A stretch of 64,000 nucleotides of DNA from positions 10,409,078 through 10,473,077 of the forward strand of contig NC_033637.1 of the NCBI RefSeq assembly GCF_001540865.1. The letters are read 5' to 3'. This document shows, piece after piece, positions 34,881 through 47,684 of the stretch. The DNA comes from Ananas comosus (taxonomy: Eukaryota > Streptophyta > Magnoliopsida > Poales > Bromeliaceae). Position numbers and translations under genes: made by a program. Numbering within the stretch: position 1 is the first letter of the stretch; each line of letters opens with the position of its first letter. Below the pieces are notes generated by a model. It worked only from the letters and a program-made list of their open reading frames with translations, did no database searches and was not told the origin of the DNA.

Positions 34881-36366
34881 AAGTGGGTGATCGGTTTCGA
34901 AATGGCTTTTTCTTTTTTATTTTTTCTTTTTTTTTTTGGCTTTTTCTTCTTTTTTGGTACAATTATCTTTTTTTTTTATTCATAAATTGTTTGTAATAAG
35001 GTAAAAACACTAAAGCGTTACCTATAATTATAGACCATAGTGTAGACTTCCACGCGATTCGGCAGATAAAAATTTAAATACAAAATATGCATAAAAAAAA
35101 GTTATCATTACTAATCCAGAAACAAAAAAAAAAAATGATGAAAAGAGATTCATATATACTGAAAAAATTAATATTAACATGTCAACTAATAAAAAATGAT
35201 AAATTTATAAATTTCAAGAGTTCGGGAAGCCAAGTAAAATAATTAAAAACTTTAGGGAGACATATAAAAAATTATCTCTAAATTAATTTTTTTATAAATA
35301 TTTTTAAAAGTTGTGATGATTTTCTGCTTAAAGTATCCTTGTAAAGTATAAAAAGTATATAATTAAAATTTGATTCTCTAAAATTTGTCCAAACTTAGTA
35401 TTTTTTATCTAATAAATTTTATTTATAAAACTTAAAAATTTATATGGAAGAAAATTTACAAATAAAGACAGTTATAAAATAATGGGGCCCTTCTCAACTT
35501 TCTTTTTTGTGGAAGTCTAATAATTTTTGCTTCTTTAACTCTATTTTTACAGTGCTTCTCATTTTTTTTATTAAATTTTGAAATTCTCTTAAGTATTTTT
35601 TTGCTTTTACTTTGTAAAATTGCTTAGAAAAAATATAATATAACATGCATTTAAAAAATACAGCATAAAATTTTTTTTTTGTGCACTTACATTTATTTTT
35701 ATCCTCATGAAAGCTTCTATAGGAATTAACCTGGAAAAAAAAAGTTAAAATAAATACTTTATAATTGAACTCATAAGATAAAATTAGTAGAGAAAAAAAT
35801 CAAAAGGAAAAAATAACAATTGCCTTACTAATTAACAATAAAGACTATTGAATTAAAAGTAGAAAATAAAATAAAAAATTGNAGTTAAAATAAATACTTT
35901 ATAATTGAACTCATAAGATAAAATTAGTAGAGAAAAAAATCAAAAGGAAAAAATAACAATTGCCTTACTAATTAACAATAAAGACTATTGAATTAAAAGT
36001 AGAAAATAAAATAAAAAATTGAAATGCCATTTGAGGGAGAAAGAGAAAGAGGGATCATATAAATGACAATTATAGGATTCAAAAATTTTAGGAATTATGA
36101 AAGTAGGTAGAGTAATTTTAAGAAAAGGAAATGTCTCATAAATAATAGTTATCTATTAAGGTGTAGCATTAAACTAAGGAATTAATTAGGAAGACTTTAA
36201 TGAGAAAAGATACAGTAATTTGAAAAGGTATGTTAACTTTATAAAAAGAAAATATGGTAATTTAGTCAGTAATTGGCCAACCCATTGAACTTCCAAAATT
36301 AATTTAGAGAGGATAACTATTAACTATTTGAGAAGTCCAATAGTCTTGTATACGGTAATAAATAAT
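34881..36366. other. AT-rich intergenic sequence
   Basis: No gene is seen. The sequence is very rich in A/T with long homopolymers. It contains the duplicated 139-bp block listed next. Confidence 0.55.
35743..36021. repeat. Exact 139-bp duplication around an assembly N
   Basis: Bases 35743-35881 and 35883-36021 read identically, separated by the single N at 35882. This is what an unmerged overlap between two contigs looks like, so one copy is probably not real. Confidence 0.85.
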
Positions 36367-36371
36367 ACTAT

Positions 36372-38795
36372 TGTAGTGTTTCTGAGGTTAGGATAGAATT
36401 GGCTACAATATTAGTGACTGGTCGACACATATGAAGAGTGTCGGACTGAGGCGGAGTCGTTTCTGTACGAAATGGATATAGAAATGGACTCAGCGCACTC
36501 AAATAAGCAAAATTGGAGTTTTGCCAGATTCGGGCACCTAGAACAGGGTTTGGGTCGCCCAGAACTTGAGTGCAGGACTAAGCCGAACTGAAAGCCAATT
36601 CGGATCCTAATTCAGGCGCCCAGAAGTGGGTCTGAAAATTTACCTCGTGAATATCGTTTGAGCTGACACGTGTTAGTGGTAGGTGAGATTCGCCGGACCA
36701 GGTTTCGGGCGCAGCACACCGCGGGCGGAGGAGCCGAAGTGGGAGTTTTATTTGGCCTGAAGGTTTTGGACGCCCAGAATGTTGTTTCGAGCGCCCGAAA
36801 TTGTTCGTTTCTGCAGGTGTAGTATGTTTGTAGTGTTTGTTCAAGGGGCTTATTTTATCCTTCCAGCTTACTATAAATAGCTAGAGTTCGTCCCCAGTGA
36901 ACTATTTTCATTCTCTCTTCACAGTAAAGGCTTAGAATTGCATCTAACACCTCAAATTACTTCAAATTTCTCAATTTCCACCATTTCCACCTTAAAGACT
37001 GCAGTTCCAGCAGAATTCCAGCAGCGACCTTCGACGTTTTGGCTCGTGTGCGACGTAAGAAGCTCCGTTTGCCACGAAACTTGGTTTGGTGGATTCTGTA
37101 CTTCAAGAGGAATTCGTGGAGCCCATTTTGATAGGATTTGACTGAGGTTAGTATGGTCAAATTGCTGTTCTTTTGGACTGTTGCAGTATTGAAGCTGAAT
37201 TTTGAGTTTTGTGAGTTTTCTTAATGCAATTTTTAGAGGAAGCTGAGTTTTGGACCAGAGGGTGATGCTCCATCTCAGTTCACTGCATTTGGGACCCTTC
37301 TTACTTGATTTGAAGAATTGAAGGTGAAGTTGACATTGGATTTGGGATGAATTTAGCTTAAGTGCTGAAATTGGTAGGTTTTAATGCATTTTATCGTGAT
37401 TTTTGTGTGTAGATTCTTGGAGTAGCTTAGTTGCTGGTTGAGGGTGTTTCGGTTGAGACTCCCAGCAATGTCGTGACCCCTCGCTGCCGTGGATTTAACG
37501 CTAGAGGTGGGTTAATCATCGGATTCTCCTTCTAAGTTTAGTAGTTGACAGCATGTATGTTTAGTCTTTTGTATATCATGTAATTAGCTCAAACTAGTGA
37601 TTTGCATGCTTATGAAATCTAAGTTTGGAGTTTAAAATGTTAGTTAAATATACATGTTGGATTTGAAATTGACTTAGGAGAAAACTGGCGTTTCTACACA
37701 GTCATATATTAAAACTACCAGATTTAGTTTTAGGAGCCGTAGTTTGTTTATATCACATCAGTTTGTGGGCGGTGGATACCTAGGATAGTGTAGAATGTAT
37801 TTATGCTCGTGCTGAGATGTCGAACTTATTTTTATAGAAGAGTTTAGGCTGTTTCGAACTGTTGGGTACCGTTGGGGTTGACGGTGGACCCGGATTGCTG
37901 TTTTTGCATCAGATTGTGTCGAGAGCACGTGTGTTTGGGTTGTTAGATCTGTTAGACCGTGTTTACTTGATTATAGCCTGTGAGAGCCTGATTGAGCTCG
38001 ACAGTGATACGCTTGCATACTCGGTTGGGTAGCGGCCACGAGTGCCACTCCGGAGTCGGGCTTAGTGCGTTTGCATTGGTGTTGTTTCGTCCTGGTTGGA
38101 CTTACTCTCCACGGACCGCTTAGCGTGGAGGTAGCTGTATAGCTTCGACAAGCAGGACGGGTGTGTTCACAGTCCCTGGGACGGGTATGTTTACAGTTCC
38201 TAACGAGATTGGTTCAGAGATCGCATTATTCTACAGTTAGTTAATGTTGGATCATGGTAGTATAGTGACATATAGCTGTAGATTGTTTCCAGTTTCTTTA
38301 CTACCATTTGAGCATACATCTGTAGACTTGGTGGGTGAGCCGATGAGTTTGAGGGCGGTACCCACTGAGGACTACTTGTTTTTGCAATAATTTTCACGCC
38401 CATTAATTTGTTACCCCTCTTTTGCAGAGCCTTCGGTTGCGGCTGCTGCTACTGTTGATTCTGATCGCGGAAAGGGTGTTGCGAGTTAGAGCCCTTCCTG
38501 TCGAGTTGCTGAGCTAGAGGAATACCAGCTATAGGTAGTTGTAGTTTTTGGTTTTTTATACATACTAATGTTGTATCTCGCTGGAGCGAGTAATTTTTGT
38601 ATATCAGGATGCTATGTATGTATAGTGAACTTCTATTGTTTAGTTATGTTTTATTTCTACAGCTCTATACTATTGGTTGTAGTGTTGTATGATTATAGGT
38701 ATAAATACAGCTTCGCTTCGTATACAGAAAAAATTTCTATGTATACGGCGGGTCTGTTAGCGTGCCCGGAGAAACGAGTAATGCGGGACGTGATA
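36372..38795 (+). mobile_element. Putative solo LTR, about 2.4 kb
   Basis: The segment starts TGTAGTGTTTCTGAGG and ends 'gcgggacgtgata'. The flanks ACTAT (36367-36371) and ACTGT (38796-38800) agree at 4 of 5 bases. A promoter-like ACTATAAATAGC lies near 36880. The GC-rich 'gtatactcggttgggtagcgg'-type middle part and the ending resemble long LTRs of Ty3-gypsy chromoviruses. No internal domain or second LTR is present. The TG...TA border is not canonical, so the limits are tentative. Confidence 0.45.
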
Positions 38796-38800
38796 ACTGT

Positions 38801-40227
38801 ATTATTAATTAGTCATTATTTGCTTTATTTCTATTGCTTATTTTTTTAAAAAAAAATCCAAAAAAATAATGTTGTGCCATATCAGCTTTACCTATTGGGG
38901 ATTCATATAAGAGTATAGATTTTTATTTTTAATTTTAAAATTTAAATTAATTATTTATTTTAATAAATTATTAATTGTAAAAATTATGTGAAATATACTT
39001 ACTAATTTTTTAAAGATAAAAAATTCATTCAAATTTTAAAATCAGAGTATCGTCAAGTTACTCATATCAAACAGATTTAATTGATTGTGTACTAAAATTA
39101 AAATTTTGAATGATGGATAACCAAATCAAAATGGCACATAGTTCTGGTAAGTTTCGTATGATTTACCTTTTAATGATAGAACTTTCGAATCAATAATTTA
39201 TAAATACAACTATATAATTTAAAATATTTAAAATTTTTAAAATTAAATTTTATAATTGGCCAATTTGTATTAAAAATAGCCAATTTGCATAAAAAAAATT
39301 TACAAATTTTAAGCTTTTGTAAAACTGGGCCATTTATTTCGAATTTGCAGATTTGGTCTAAATTTTCAACAAACTGATCAATATATCTTTATTATTTTTT
39401 CTCCCTCCTTTTTTTTTTTTTTTTCTTTCTCTGAAGAAGACAGCGGAGACAGAGACGAAGATGGAAACGACCCGCCTCGTCTCTCACCCTCATGCCCTCG
39501 CCCTCGCCCGCATGCCCCTGCCTTCCTCATCTTCGACCCCGCCAAGGTAGCGCAGCGACTCTTTTTTTTTCTTCTCCGACCCTCCTCCACCGTCTCCAAC
39601 AACGACACCTTTCTCGCCCTTTCCCGCCTCTCTTGCCCTTCACCGTCTCCAAAAATATGTATTTACCCTTCAAACACCTTTATGTTAAAAAACTAATTCA
39701 ATGAATTAATTGATCTTCTTAAAAGTAATGAATTATCTAGGAATATTTATAAGAAAAGAATCATCTTAAAATGGAATTATTTCTAGCCGGCATTAGCCAT
39801 AGAATTCTTTGAAGCATAATATTTTTATTAAATATAATTTCAGATAAATATCAAAATTCTTCCCTGGGTTGAAAGTGGAGGGGAAAAAATAAGGAAAGAA
39901 AAGAAAATAGCACCGTTTATAATTGTAATTTAGCGAATAATTTAGTTCACCAAATTATTTATTATAAATTAATCAACTAATTCAAATAGATCAATGAATT
40001 ATAATTTTTACTTTTTCAAACTGTTTGTTGCTACAAATTTGATTAAAAAAATACTTGCTAATAGCAAATGAATTTCATACTTTCGATCTATATATTTTTA
40101 GGTCTTAAGTCTTTATATTTCATTAACCATATTATTACCAAATACTTGTTGAATCCTTTGTTTTTGTTTTTTTTTCCCCTTTCTCTTTTTTATCTCCAAT
40201 ATCTCCATCCAATTAAATAACAAAAGA
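38801..40227. other. AT-rich spacer with a small GC-rich patch
   Basis: No gene is supported. A GC-rich patch at 39440-39560 opens with an ATG and a frame of 30 codons (METTRLVSHPH...). It is low in complexity and leads into (T)n and (CTCC)-like sequence. Confidence 0.45.
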
Positions 40228-40576
40228 AAAACTTCAAATACCATCCCTGTGTTTTCATACTTTCTCACTATAGTACTCTGTGATTTAAAGTGTATCAATT
40301 TAGTGCCATGTGGTTTCATTTTTATTTTTTTATTATCAATTCCACTAATTATTTTTGTTAAATCAGTGACAAAGTTAAAAATAAAGAGTACTAAAGTGAA
40401 TATTCGATAAATCTAGGTAGGATATCTAAAGTTTTTTTTATATAATTTAACGAAATATTAACGAAAAAGCTGACAAAAAGATAAAAATGAAACCACAGAA
40501 CACTAATTTAATACACTTTAAACCACAAGATATAAAGTGAGAAAATGCGAAACCACAGGGGTGATATTTGAAGTTT
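40228..40576. mobile_element. MITE of the 'CTTCAAATACC' family, copy 3
   Basis: The ends 'aacttcaaataccatccctg' and 'aggggtgatatttgaagttt' are inverted repeats. Subterminal 'tttaaagtgtatcaatttag' is matched by 'taatacactttaaaccac'. This is the clearest of the four copies. Confidence 0.75.
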
Positions 40577-41127
40577 ACCCAACAACAAAAAGATAGCTTT
40601 TAGATTAGTTTAGGGTAATGGTCCAAAGCATGCTTAATTTGGGCCTAATTTTAGTCCAATATGTCTGTGGGCCTAAACTATAAAATAAACTGGGCCTGCT
40701 TAAAGAGAGGCTTTTTGCTAGAAAATAATATTTTTAAATCTAACTAGAATTAAATATTATATATTATCCAGTCTAAATAAACACTATTAGTCAATGAATT
40801 TTCTGTGAAAATTTTGTTTAGATTACTAAACTTTAATTTGTTCTATTAAGTAAATAAACTATAATTTTTATTTTAATTTGGTGATTTATTATATTGTCGA
40901 TAATTTTTTGAACAGAACAGTAAAGTAATAGGCAATGTATCTATCACATCATATTTTAGAAATGACGTGACAACTAATTTATCGAGTGTAAATGATTTAA
41001 CTGCTAATAGTTATCAAACACCCTTTGAAAGAAAAAGTACTAGTCAGATAATAATAATTTTAAAATAGCATAGCTGCTGAAAAGATTAGAAGATATCGTT
41101 GTATCCTTTTTTGTTACTCAAGTAATA

Positions 41128-41479
41128 TGACGCCCCACTTCCTAGGAAAAGTTCCATCGTCCAAACTGCTATAGCAGGATTAACAAACTCACGGGTATTA
41201 GATAATGTGAGACTCGTCTCACTAGTCTTAGCCGATTTTGTGTAGGGCCGTACTTCACCCGGCCACAACGGTTGCCAGTCGGAGAGTTGTGCTCTACCTG
41301 CTGTATAATCTTGGGTGAAGACTTATCTCATATTTTCGGCTAGTGATTGGCTTCATTTTCAATTATGATGTCTCGCGTCATAGGAGTGTCATTTATTCTA
41401 GAACTGTTCTAATCCTAACATGCTTACTCCTCTTAACCTCGTAAACCTAGCCATCATCCAAAATCCTAGGGGTGACACA
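41128..41479 (-). mobile_element. Cassandra TRIM, degraded, reverse orientation
   Basis: Read on the minus strand, an LTR starts TGTGTCACCCCTAGG at 41479 and contains the 5S-like block 'gttaagaggagtaagcatgt'. It ends near 41366. An internal part follows with 'gactagtgagacgagtctca', and then only the tail of the second LTR ('cctaggaagtggggcgtca'). The primer-binding site is not recognisable. Confidence 0.65.
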
Positions 41480-41835
41480 AGGTACATGCGGCAACATCAT
41501 CTACTTTATCAAAAAAAATAAACCAAAATTCGAACAATGACTCAAATGAAATGAAAATTGCATAGAATTTGATGATCCAAATGAAGTTTTATAAGAATGT
41601 AGCAACCAATAGTGTAACTTACCCTACTTCATGGAAAAAAGCTAGTTTCAATGATTAGAGTCTATAATATTAGTATGGGCACTAAAGTGTTTTAAATGAA
41701 AAGGGGCTGAGTTATAGATAGAGACTATCAATGCAATTATTTCACTGTTAGGGGTAAGGGGTTATTTGATTACTTGCATTTTAACAGTGCATTACAGTGT
41801 AGCCATAAATAAACCCAAAAATATTACTTGTTTTT

Positions 41836-42349
41836 TGTGATCCTAGATAGTTCTATATATAAAATATAATATGATTAAACTCTTAACCCGGTTTAAGTAT
41901 TTTGAATGGTGGCTAAGCCCAAAAAGTTAAGAAACTTAAGCGTGCTAGGATAGGAGTAATCCTAGGATGGGTGATCCTTTGGGAAGTTGGGACGTCACAG
42001 TTGGTATCAGAGCCAATTACCGGCCGGAAGTGTGAGATGAGTCTTGGTTGAGCCAGAGTTGAAATGACAAGGCCAGCTCGAGCTTTTGGGATTAATGGTC
42101 AGCGCCAACGATCCGACACACATCACTTGGTACTTGTGAGTCTAAGCCTGATGAAAATGTCAGGGTTTAAAAAGGGAGAGATTGTGAGACCCAAGATAAT
42201 CCTATATATAAAATATAATAGAGATAAAATCTTAACCAGAATTAAGCAATTTGGGTGATGATTAGACCAAAAGAGGTTAAGAGAGTTAAGCGTGTTAGGA
42301 CAAGAATAGTCTTAGGATGGGTGACTCTTTAGGAAGCTGGGGCGCCACA
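41836..42349 (+). mobile_element. Cassandra TRIM retrotransposon, full length
   Basis: LTR 1 is 41836-41999 and LTR 2 is 42183-42349; both begin TGTGA and end CACA or CCACA. The primer-binding site TGGTATCAGAGC follows LTR 1 at 42002-42013, and a purine tract (AAAAAGGGAGAGA) precedes LTR 2. Each LTR contains the 5S rRNA promoter region: 'ttaagcgtgctaggatagga' and 'cctaggatgggtgatccttt' in LTR 1, with equivalents in LTR 2. A 5S-derived segment in the LTR is the hallmark of Cassandra. There is no coding region, as is normal for TRIMs. A 5-bp target duplication is not clear (TTTTT against GTTCT). Confidence 0.9.
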
Positions 42350-42868
42350 GTTCTATTGTTAAGCCTCATGCATTCCACTTGTATTAAGAGTGTAATTGCA
42401 ATTCAATAAGCCAGAAACATAATTTTTATTGTGATTGCATCTCCTTATTATTTATCTGTATCTAATCTGATGTAGTTAAAAATGCAGTAATTGGAAAGAA
42501 GAATGTTTTCTATTTACCTCTTAAATAAAATAAACCAAATCAATTTGTAAATAATAAATGCACTTCCAACTATAAGCAATCCATATAAAAATTTTGTAGC
42601 TGCATCAATTTCAACTGCATACTCTTAGATGGGCTAAATGTGAATACAGTAGCTGCAAATCGTGCTTATTTTACATATCTATCTTATTACACCGTATTTT
42701 CGACTACAACAAACCACACCCTGAAATTAAAAATGCGACATCCGAAAAAAGTAATTCTAACGTTTCCTTTCTCAACTCTGGCTTCCGAATTATCCAAATA
42801 AAAATTTTATGATTACAATACTCTCAACTATGAATAACCAAATAAGATTAAATATAAACACAATTATT

Positions 42869-44639
42869 GTTAGATGTATGCCCTATAAGCCAATTAGGCT
42901 GACACATGGATTCTTTTTAGGACATAAATTTGTATTTGACTTTAAAATATTATGAATAAATTTGGGTCCTTAATTCTATTCATGTTATGTACGTGTCCAT
43001 GAATCGTCCAAGGAATTAATAAGATGATGACATATATTCTTAAGAATTGAGAATTTGAGACATGTGTCATTGATGGTTAATTCCTAAATACTCCCGATCA
43101 GTGAATCATCACGGGGACGATAATTGATCCGGTGAGATTGGTGCATAGGTTGCTTCCCTTTTGGGTAGACTGGTCTCGAGTTGATAGTGTGGGGACACTG
43201 AAGCTAATATGCAGGTGGTTGTTAAAGAACAAGGATACCGAGCGTGACCAACACGAGAAGTCACTTGGATGTCTACTCACTCGTCAGTAACTTACTCAAT
43301 GTTGCAGTAGTGTGACTGGTCCTTTGACCTGCGGTGCCTCGGTTATTCACAATGCGGTTACTGTAGTTTGACTGTACATACGCTTGGTCCCTAGCCATTC
43401 GGGTCCTTGCAGTGCATGTTAGTTGCAGTAGGTTCATTGTAGGAATAGGATGCACACTTAGATGGAATCTATCTCCTTTGGTAGATAGGGGTGTTAGTCC
43501 TATGTGATTATGAGACTGAGTTTAGAAGACCTTGGTCAGGGCAGAGTTAATAGCGGGAAAGGGTTTTCGATATTAGAAACTCGAGTCGAATAAATTTAAC
43601 ATATGACAGACGATGGGGTTTGACGAGTTATTTCATAACCTCCGTCTAGTCGGGACTCATGATAAAAGGACTGTATCACACGGTAACTATACCAAGAGGT
43701 TCATTATTCCATTCTACTGGAATGCCACTACATGCTGCTAGGCGTCACTGATGGATTGTGAGACTCATGAGGATTATCTAGATGATCAATAATTCTCATT
43801 AGGTTGAGTTGGAATTGTTCCGATCCACTAAAAGGAGTTTTAGTGATATTGTTGATAGTGATCAAAATATGTCTCACTGCCAGATAGAATAGAACCTATG
43901 GGGTCATACATATAAGAGGTTGTGATTGATTGGATAGCTAAATCACGATTATTAAATTACCGGAGGACCTAATTGTCAATATGTTGATAATTGGACTAAT
44001 TTATAATTGTTACAAATTAGTGGTATTAAAGTGTAAATATTACAAGAGAGGACTTACTAATAGTTAGTAAATTATAAGAGGACTTATGTGTAAATATTGC
44101 ATTATTAATTTGATAAGATCAAATTAATATATAGTTCAAGTCGAATCAAATTAAGATTTGATCGATCTAACCAATTAAGGAAATGATAAATTTAAATCTA
44201 AATTTATACTTCCCTTAATTGTCATTATATTATTAGAAAGAGGATTATATTCCTCTATATAATATACGAGAGTTTTTAGAAAATCCTAGCCGTCATCTCT
44301 CTTCTCTTCTCTCTTCCATCTTCTAGCAAAAGACGTCCTTTGTAAGGGAGCAAGCATCCGGGTGAGGATATCGATCAAATCAACAATCTCGTGTGGATAC
44401 CTATAGAGGCCGGACGCGTGTGCGGCTTCAAGAGAACCCGATTCCATAATCATCAAATTGACGCGAAGATTTATCCGCGAAAAAGGTAAAGATTCGATCT
44501 TGCTTTTCTCCTTTAATCTTAAAGAATATGAGGGATCCTAATTGCGTGATTTTTGAGATTGGATCTCGAGAGTTTTCAAAATCAAATTTGTTTGATTTCC
44601 TTTTCCGCTGCGTTTTTTACCGTATGCAATTTTCTAACA
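42869..44639 (+). mobile_element. Solo LTR, 1,771 bp
   Basis: It starts TGTTAGATGTATGCCC and ends GCAATTTTCTAACA, with a perfect 5-bp duplication ATTAT on both sides (42864-42868 and 44640-44644). There is no primer-binding site, polypurine tract or coding domain, so this is a single LTR left by recombination. A TATA-like 'ctatataatatacgag' lies at about 44255. The lineage was not determined. Short open frames inside are not genes. Confidence 0.9.
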
Positions 44640-44705
44640 ATTATTACATGTGTAACTATGTGTACTCTAATTATATCATATTTATAACTATTTCTGCTTA
44701 GATAA

Positions 44706-45254
44706 TGTGAGACCCTAGATAGATCTATATATAAAATATAATAGGGTTAAAACTCTTAACCCGACTTAAGCATTTTGAGTGGTGGCTAGGCCCAAAAGGT
44801 TAAGAGAGTAGTATGTTAGGACGGGAGCAATCCTAGAATGGGTGACTTCCTGAGAAGTTGGAGCGTCACAGTTGGTATCAGAGCCAAATAGCAGTCGGAA
44901 GTGTAAGATGAGTTTCGGCTAAGTCAGGATTATACAGCGATGAGAGCAAGGCTCTCATGCTGTTGACTGTTGTGGGTGGAGCACAACTCACCAAAAGGTC
45001 GGTTTAGGCCAGCGAGACGAGTCTCACATCGTCTAATACTTATGAGTCTGAGCCTGACGAGAACATCAGGGCTTAAAGGGAGGGAGAATATGAGACCCCA
45101 GATAGTCCTATATATAAGATATAATTGGGTTAAAATTTTAACATTACTTAAATATTTTGAGTGGTGGCTAGACCCAAAAGGTTACGAGAGTTAAGTTTGC
45201 TAGGACAGGAGTAGTTCTAGAATAGGTGACCCCCTAGGAAGTTGGGGCGTTACA
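44706..45254 (+). mobile_element. Cassandra TRIM retrotransposon, complete with target duplication
   Basis: LTR 1 is 44706-44870 and LTR 2 is 45089-45254. The target duplication GATAA is perfect (44701-44705 and 45255-45259). The primer-binding site TGGTATCAGAGC lies at 44873-44884 and a purine tract 'aaagggagggagaa' precedes LTR 2. The LTRs carry 5S-like sequence, for example 'tcctagaatgggtgacttcc'. It sits 62 bp downstream of the solo LTR. Confidence 0.95.
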
Positions 45255-45536
45255 GATAATCTCTATAAAAATACTTGAATAACTATGAAATGGCTTCATT
45301 TATCAATGATTAATTTTTTAAAAAAATGGTCAGCTAGTTTCTATTTTTTTTTCCCTTATTAGAGATGCATGCATTATGATCTATTTTTGAAAACTAGTAG
45401 AAGCAAATATTATAGGATAATTTCTATACCCAAAATCTTATTTCAACTTAACACCTCAACAAAAAATTTCTAAACAATTGTTTCTTTCTTCTTTTTTTTT
45501 GAGAGAGAAAGGTAGTATACTATCCGCTTCGTATAT

Positions 45537-45645
45537 TTTTTTAGAAATAAACTTAGCTAAAATGTGAATCAACTAGGATTCGAATTTAGGACCTCGGGTA
45601 TCAACCACCAAGCCTTTTGTCACTTGCGTTTCATAATACAATAAA
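45537..45645 (-). mobile_element. SINE-like tRNA-derived repeat, copy 1
   Basis: On the minus strand it shows a B-box-like 'taaattcgaatcctagttga' and ends in 'tagctaagtttatttctaaa'. The same tail is found at 52360 and 56880. The A box is less clear. Confidence 0.45.
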
Positions 45646-45747
45646 GCATTGTATATATAACATCAAACAGTTGGATTAATAGAGGCCTTTCAATATTGTG
45701 TGCACCTTAAGCCTCCAAGTATTGTATTGTTTATTTAAAGGACAACC

Positions 45748-46009
45748 CCCCCCCCCCCCCCCCTCGTATTTTTTCATTTTAGTAAGTGAGAAAGTGTGAA
45801 ACCACATGATACTAACTTGATACACTTTAAACTATAGGATACTAAAGTGAGAAAGTGCGAAACCACAGGGCACTAACTTGATACACTTTAAACCACATGA
45901 TACTAAAGTCAAAAAGTGTAAAATTACATGGTACTAACTTGACACACTTTAAATCACTAGGTACTAAAGTGAGAAAAAGTGAAACCACGAGGGGGTATTT
46001 GAAGTTTTC
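45748..46009. mobile_element. MITE of the 'CTTCAAATACC' family, copy 4, with 61-bp tandem repeats
   Basis: The right end '...gggggtatttgaagttt' and the interior words match copies 1-3. A 61-bp unit starting 'gagaaagtg(t/c)gaaacca' recurs at 45788, 45849, 45910 and 45971. It follows a run of about 18 C at 45746-45763. Confidence 0.7.
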
Positions 46010-46017
46010 TCTTATTT

Positions 46018-46018
46018 A

Positions 46019-46059
<41 letters not shown>

Positions 46060-46086
46060 TATATATATATATTATATTATATATAT
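46018..46086. repeat. (TA)n microsatellite
   Basis: TA repeats with a few interruptions. Confidence 0.9.
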
Positions 46087-47325
46087 CCTGTGAGATGCAT
46101 TTGATTATAATGTAGAATTATATATTATATAGGATAAGCAATCAATGACCACAAAGTTTTGGTCAACATTAATACTGGTCTTAGCTCACTAAGATAGATT
46201 AATTAAGTATAACTCAAACACCATAACCATATTTAAATTTATATATTTTTTGGGGATAGAACTAACCATGTAATATTTAAGACTATTCCACCAATTAATA
46301 TATTGTTTTAGCTCCTGCAAAAAGGCCAGAGTGGTAACAATAGGATGTTTGCATTGACAACTTGCCATTACAATTTGCTCTTTTTTTTTCTTTTTTTTGG
46401 CTGTTTAATTAATCCATCAATTATTAGTTCACCACCCTTTGGCAAAAAATAAAAAAAATAAGAAAACAAAAGGTCGCAGGTCAAATTAATTGGTCAAATT
46501 AATTAAGGATAATTAGAGTTCCTTAATCATTGCACCAAAAAATGATTACTAGAAAAAACCAAACAGTTTCAGATCAAAATTAGATTCATAATAACAGTGA
46601 GGTTGCAGGTTTTAGATCCTGCCTAGCTCTACTCAACAAATCAGATCTGGTCCATTAATAATTCAATTCGCTCCGATTGGTCGGCGAAAAGCTTAATTAC
46701 ATTAATTAGGTGTTGACTTGCAAAGAAAAATAATTATGAGAAAAATGTATATATGGTGACCCCCTAAACTAAGTCCTTTTTGAAACTTCCCCCCTTCAAA
46801 GTCAGTATTTTAAATTGGAGATTTTATCAAATTTATCGATAAAATATTCCTTCAAATTTGAGAGAGCCATTAACTAACAAAAATAGTTCAAGAAAAAAAA
46901 AGGAAAATTTAGAGAATGCCAATAATAAAATATGAAGTTGAGGGGCCTTGGGGGTCTTCATGCAATTTTTACCTGCCAAAAAAAATGGAGTGTGTTCCAT
47001 GTGCAAGTCTTGGAGACCCACCTGCTTGCTTAAGCCTCCGTTCATGTGCCACCCCTTGGAGGAAGGTTTGGAATAGGGTTTCAAACACATGTTTATGAAT
47101 TCCACCATGTGATTGTTTCTTCCTTTTGGCCTCTTTTCAATTCTATTTTTGTGCTTAACAACTCTAGTTTACTTTATCATTTGTTACCTAGCTAAATTAA
47201 GATTGATCTTATAGGAAACAATTCATAAAAATATATTCAGGACCCACTCATATATATTTGACAGATAGGGTAAGAAATAGGAATTTAATCCACTACTGAG
47301 ATATGATATATATATATTCGAGTTC
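46087..47325. other. Intergenic sequence, no gene recognised
   Basis: The sequence is AT-rich. A GC-richer patch at 46925-47100 has short open frames on both strands, but no conserved motif, splice partner or known family. Confidence 0.5.
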
Positions 47326-47684
47326 TGTAACGCCCTAGGATTTGGATCATCCTGTATATAAAGTATAATAGGACTAAACATCTTAAATCGGCTATAATAT
47401 TTTGGATGGTGGATAGACCTGAGAGGTTAAGAGAGCTAAGCGTGTTAGGACTAAAATAGTTCTAGAATAGATGATCGCCCTAGAAGTCGGGTGTTACAGT
47501 AGGTATCAGAGTCAATCACTAACCAAAAGTGTGAAATGAGTCTTGATTGAGCTAGTGTTATACAACGGGTAGAGCGCGGCTCCCCTACTGACTATCATTG
47601 TGGGCGGAGCACGGCTCCCCGTAAAGTTTGCTAAGGCTAGCGAGACGAGTCTCACATCATCTGGTGCTTGCAAATATACTTGAA

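Noticed and set aside
41836..42349. Reading these 5S-like blocks as true 5S rRNA genes
   Set aside because: Only the promoter half of 5S is present, always inside LTRs with adjacent primer-binding sites, so they are Cassandra LTR parts and not rRNA genes.
46833..47108. Overlapping 91-aa and 60-aa frames on opposite strands
   Set aside because: Neither has a recognised motif, plausible splice partner or codon bias; left as non-coding.
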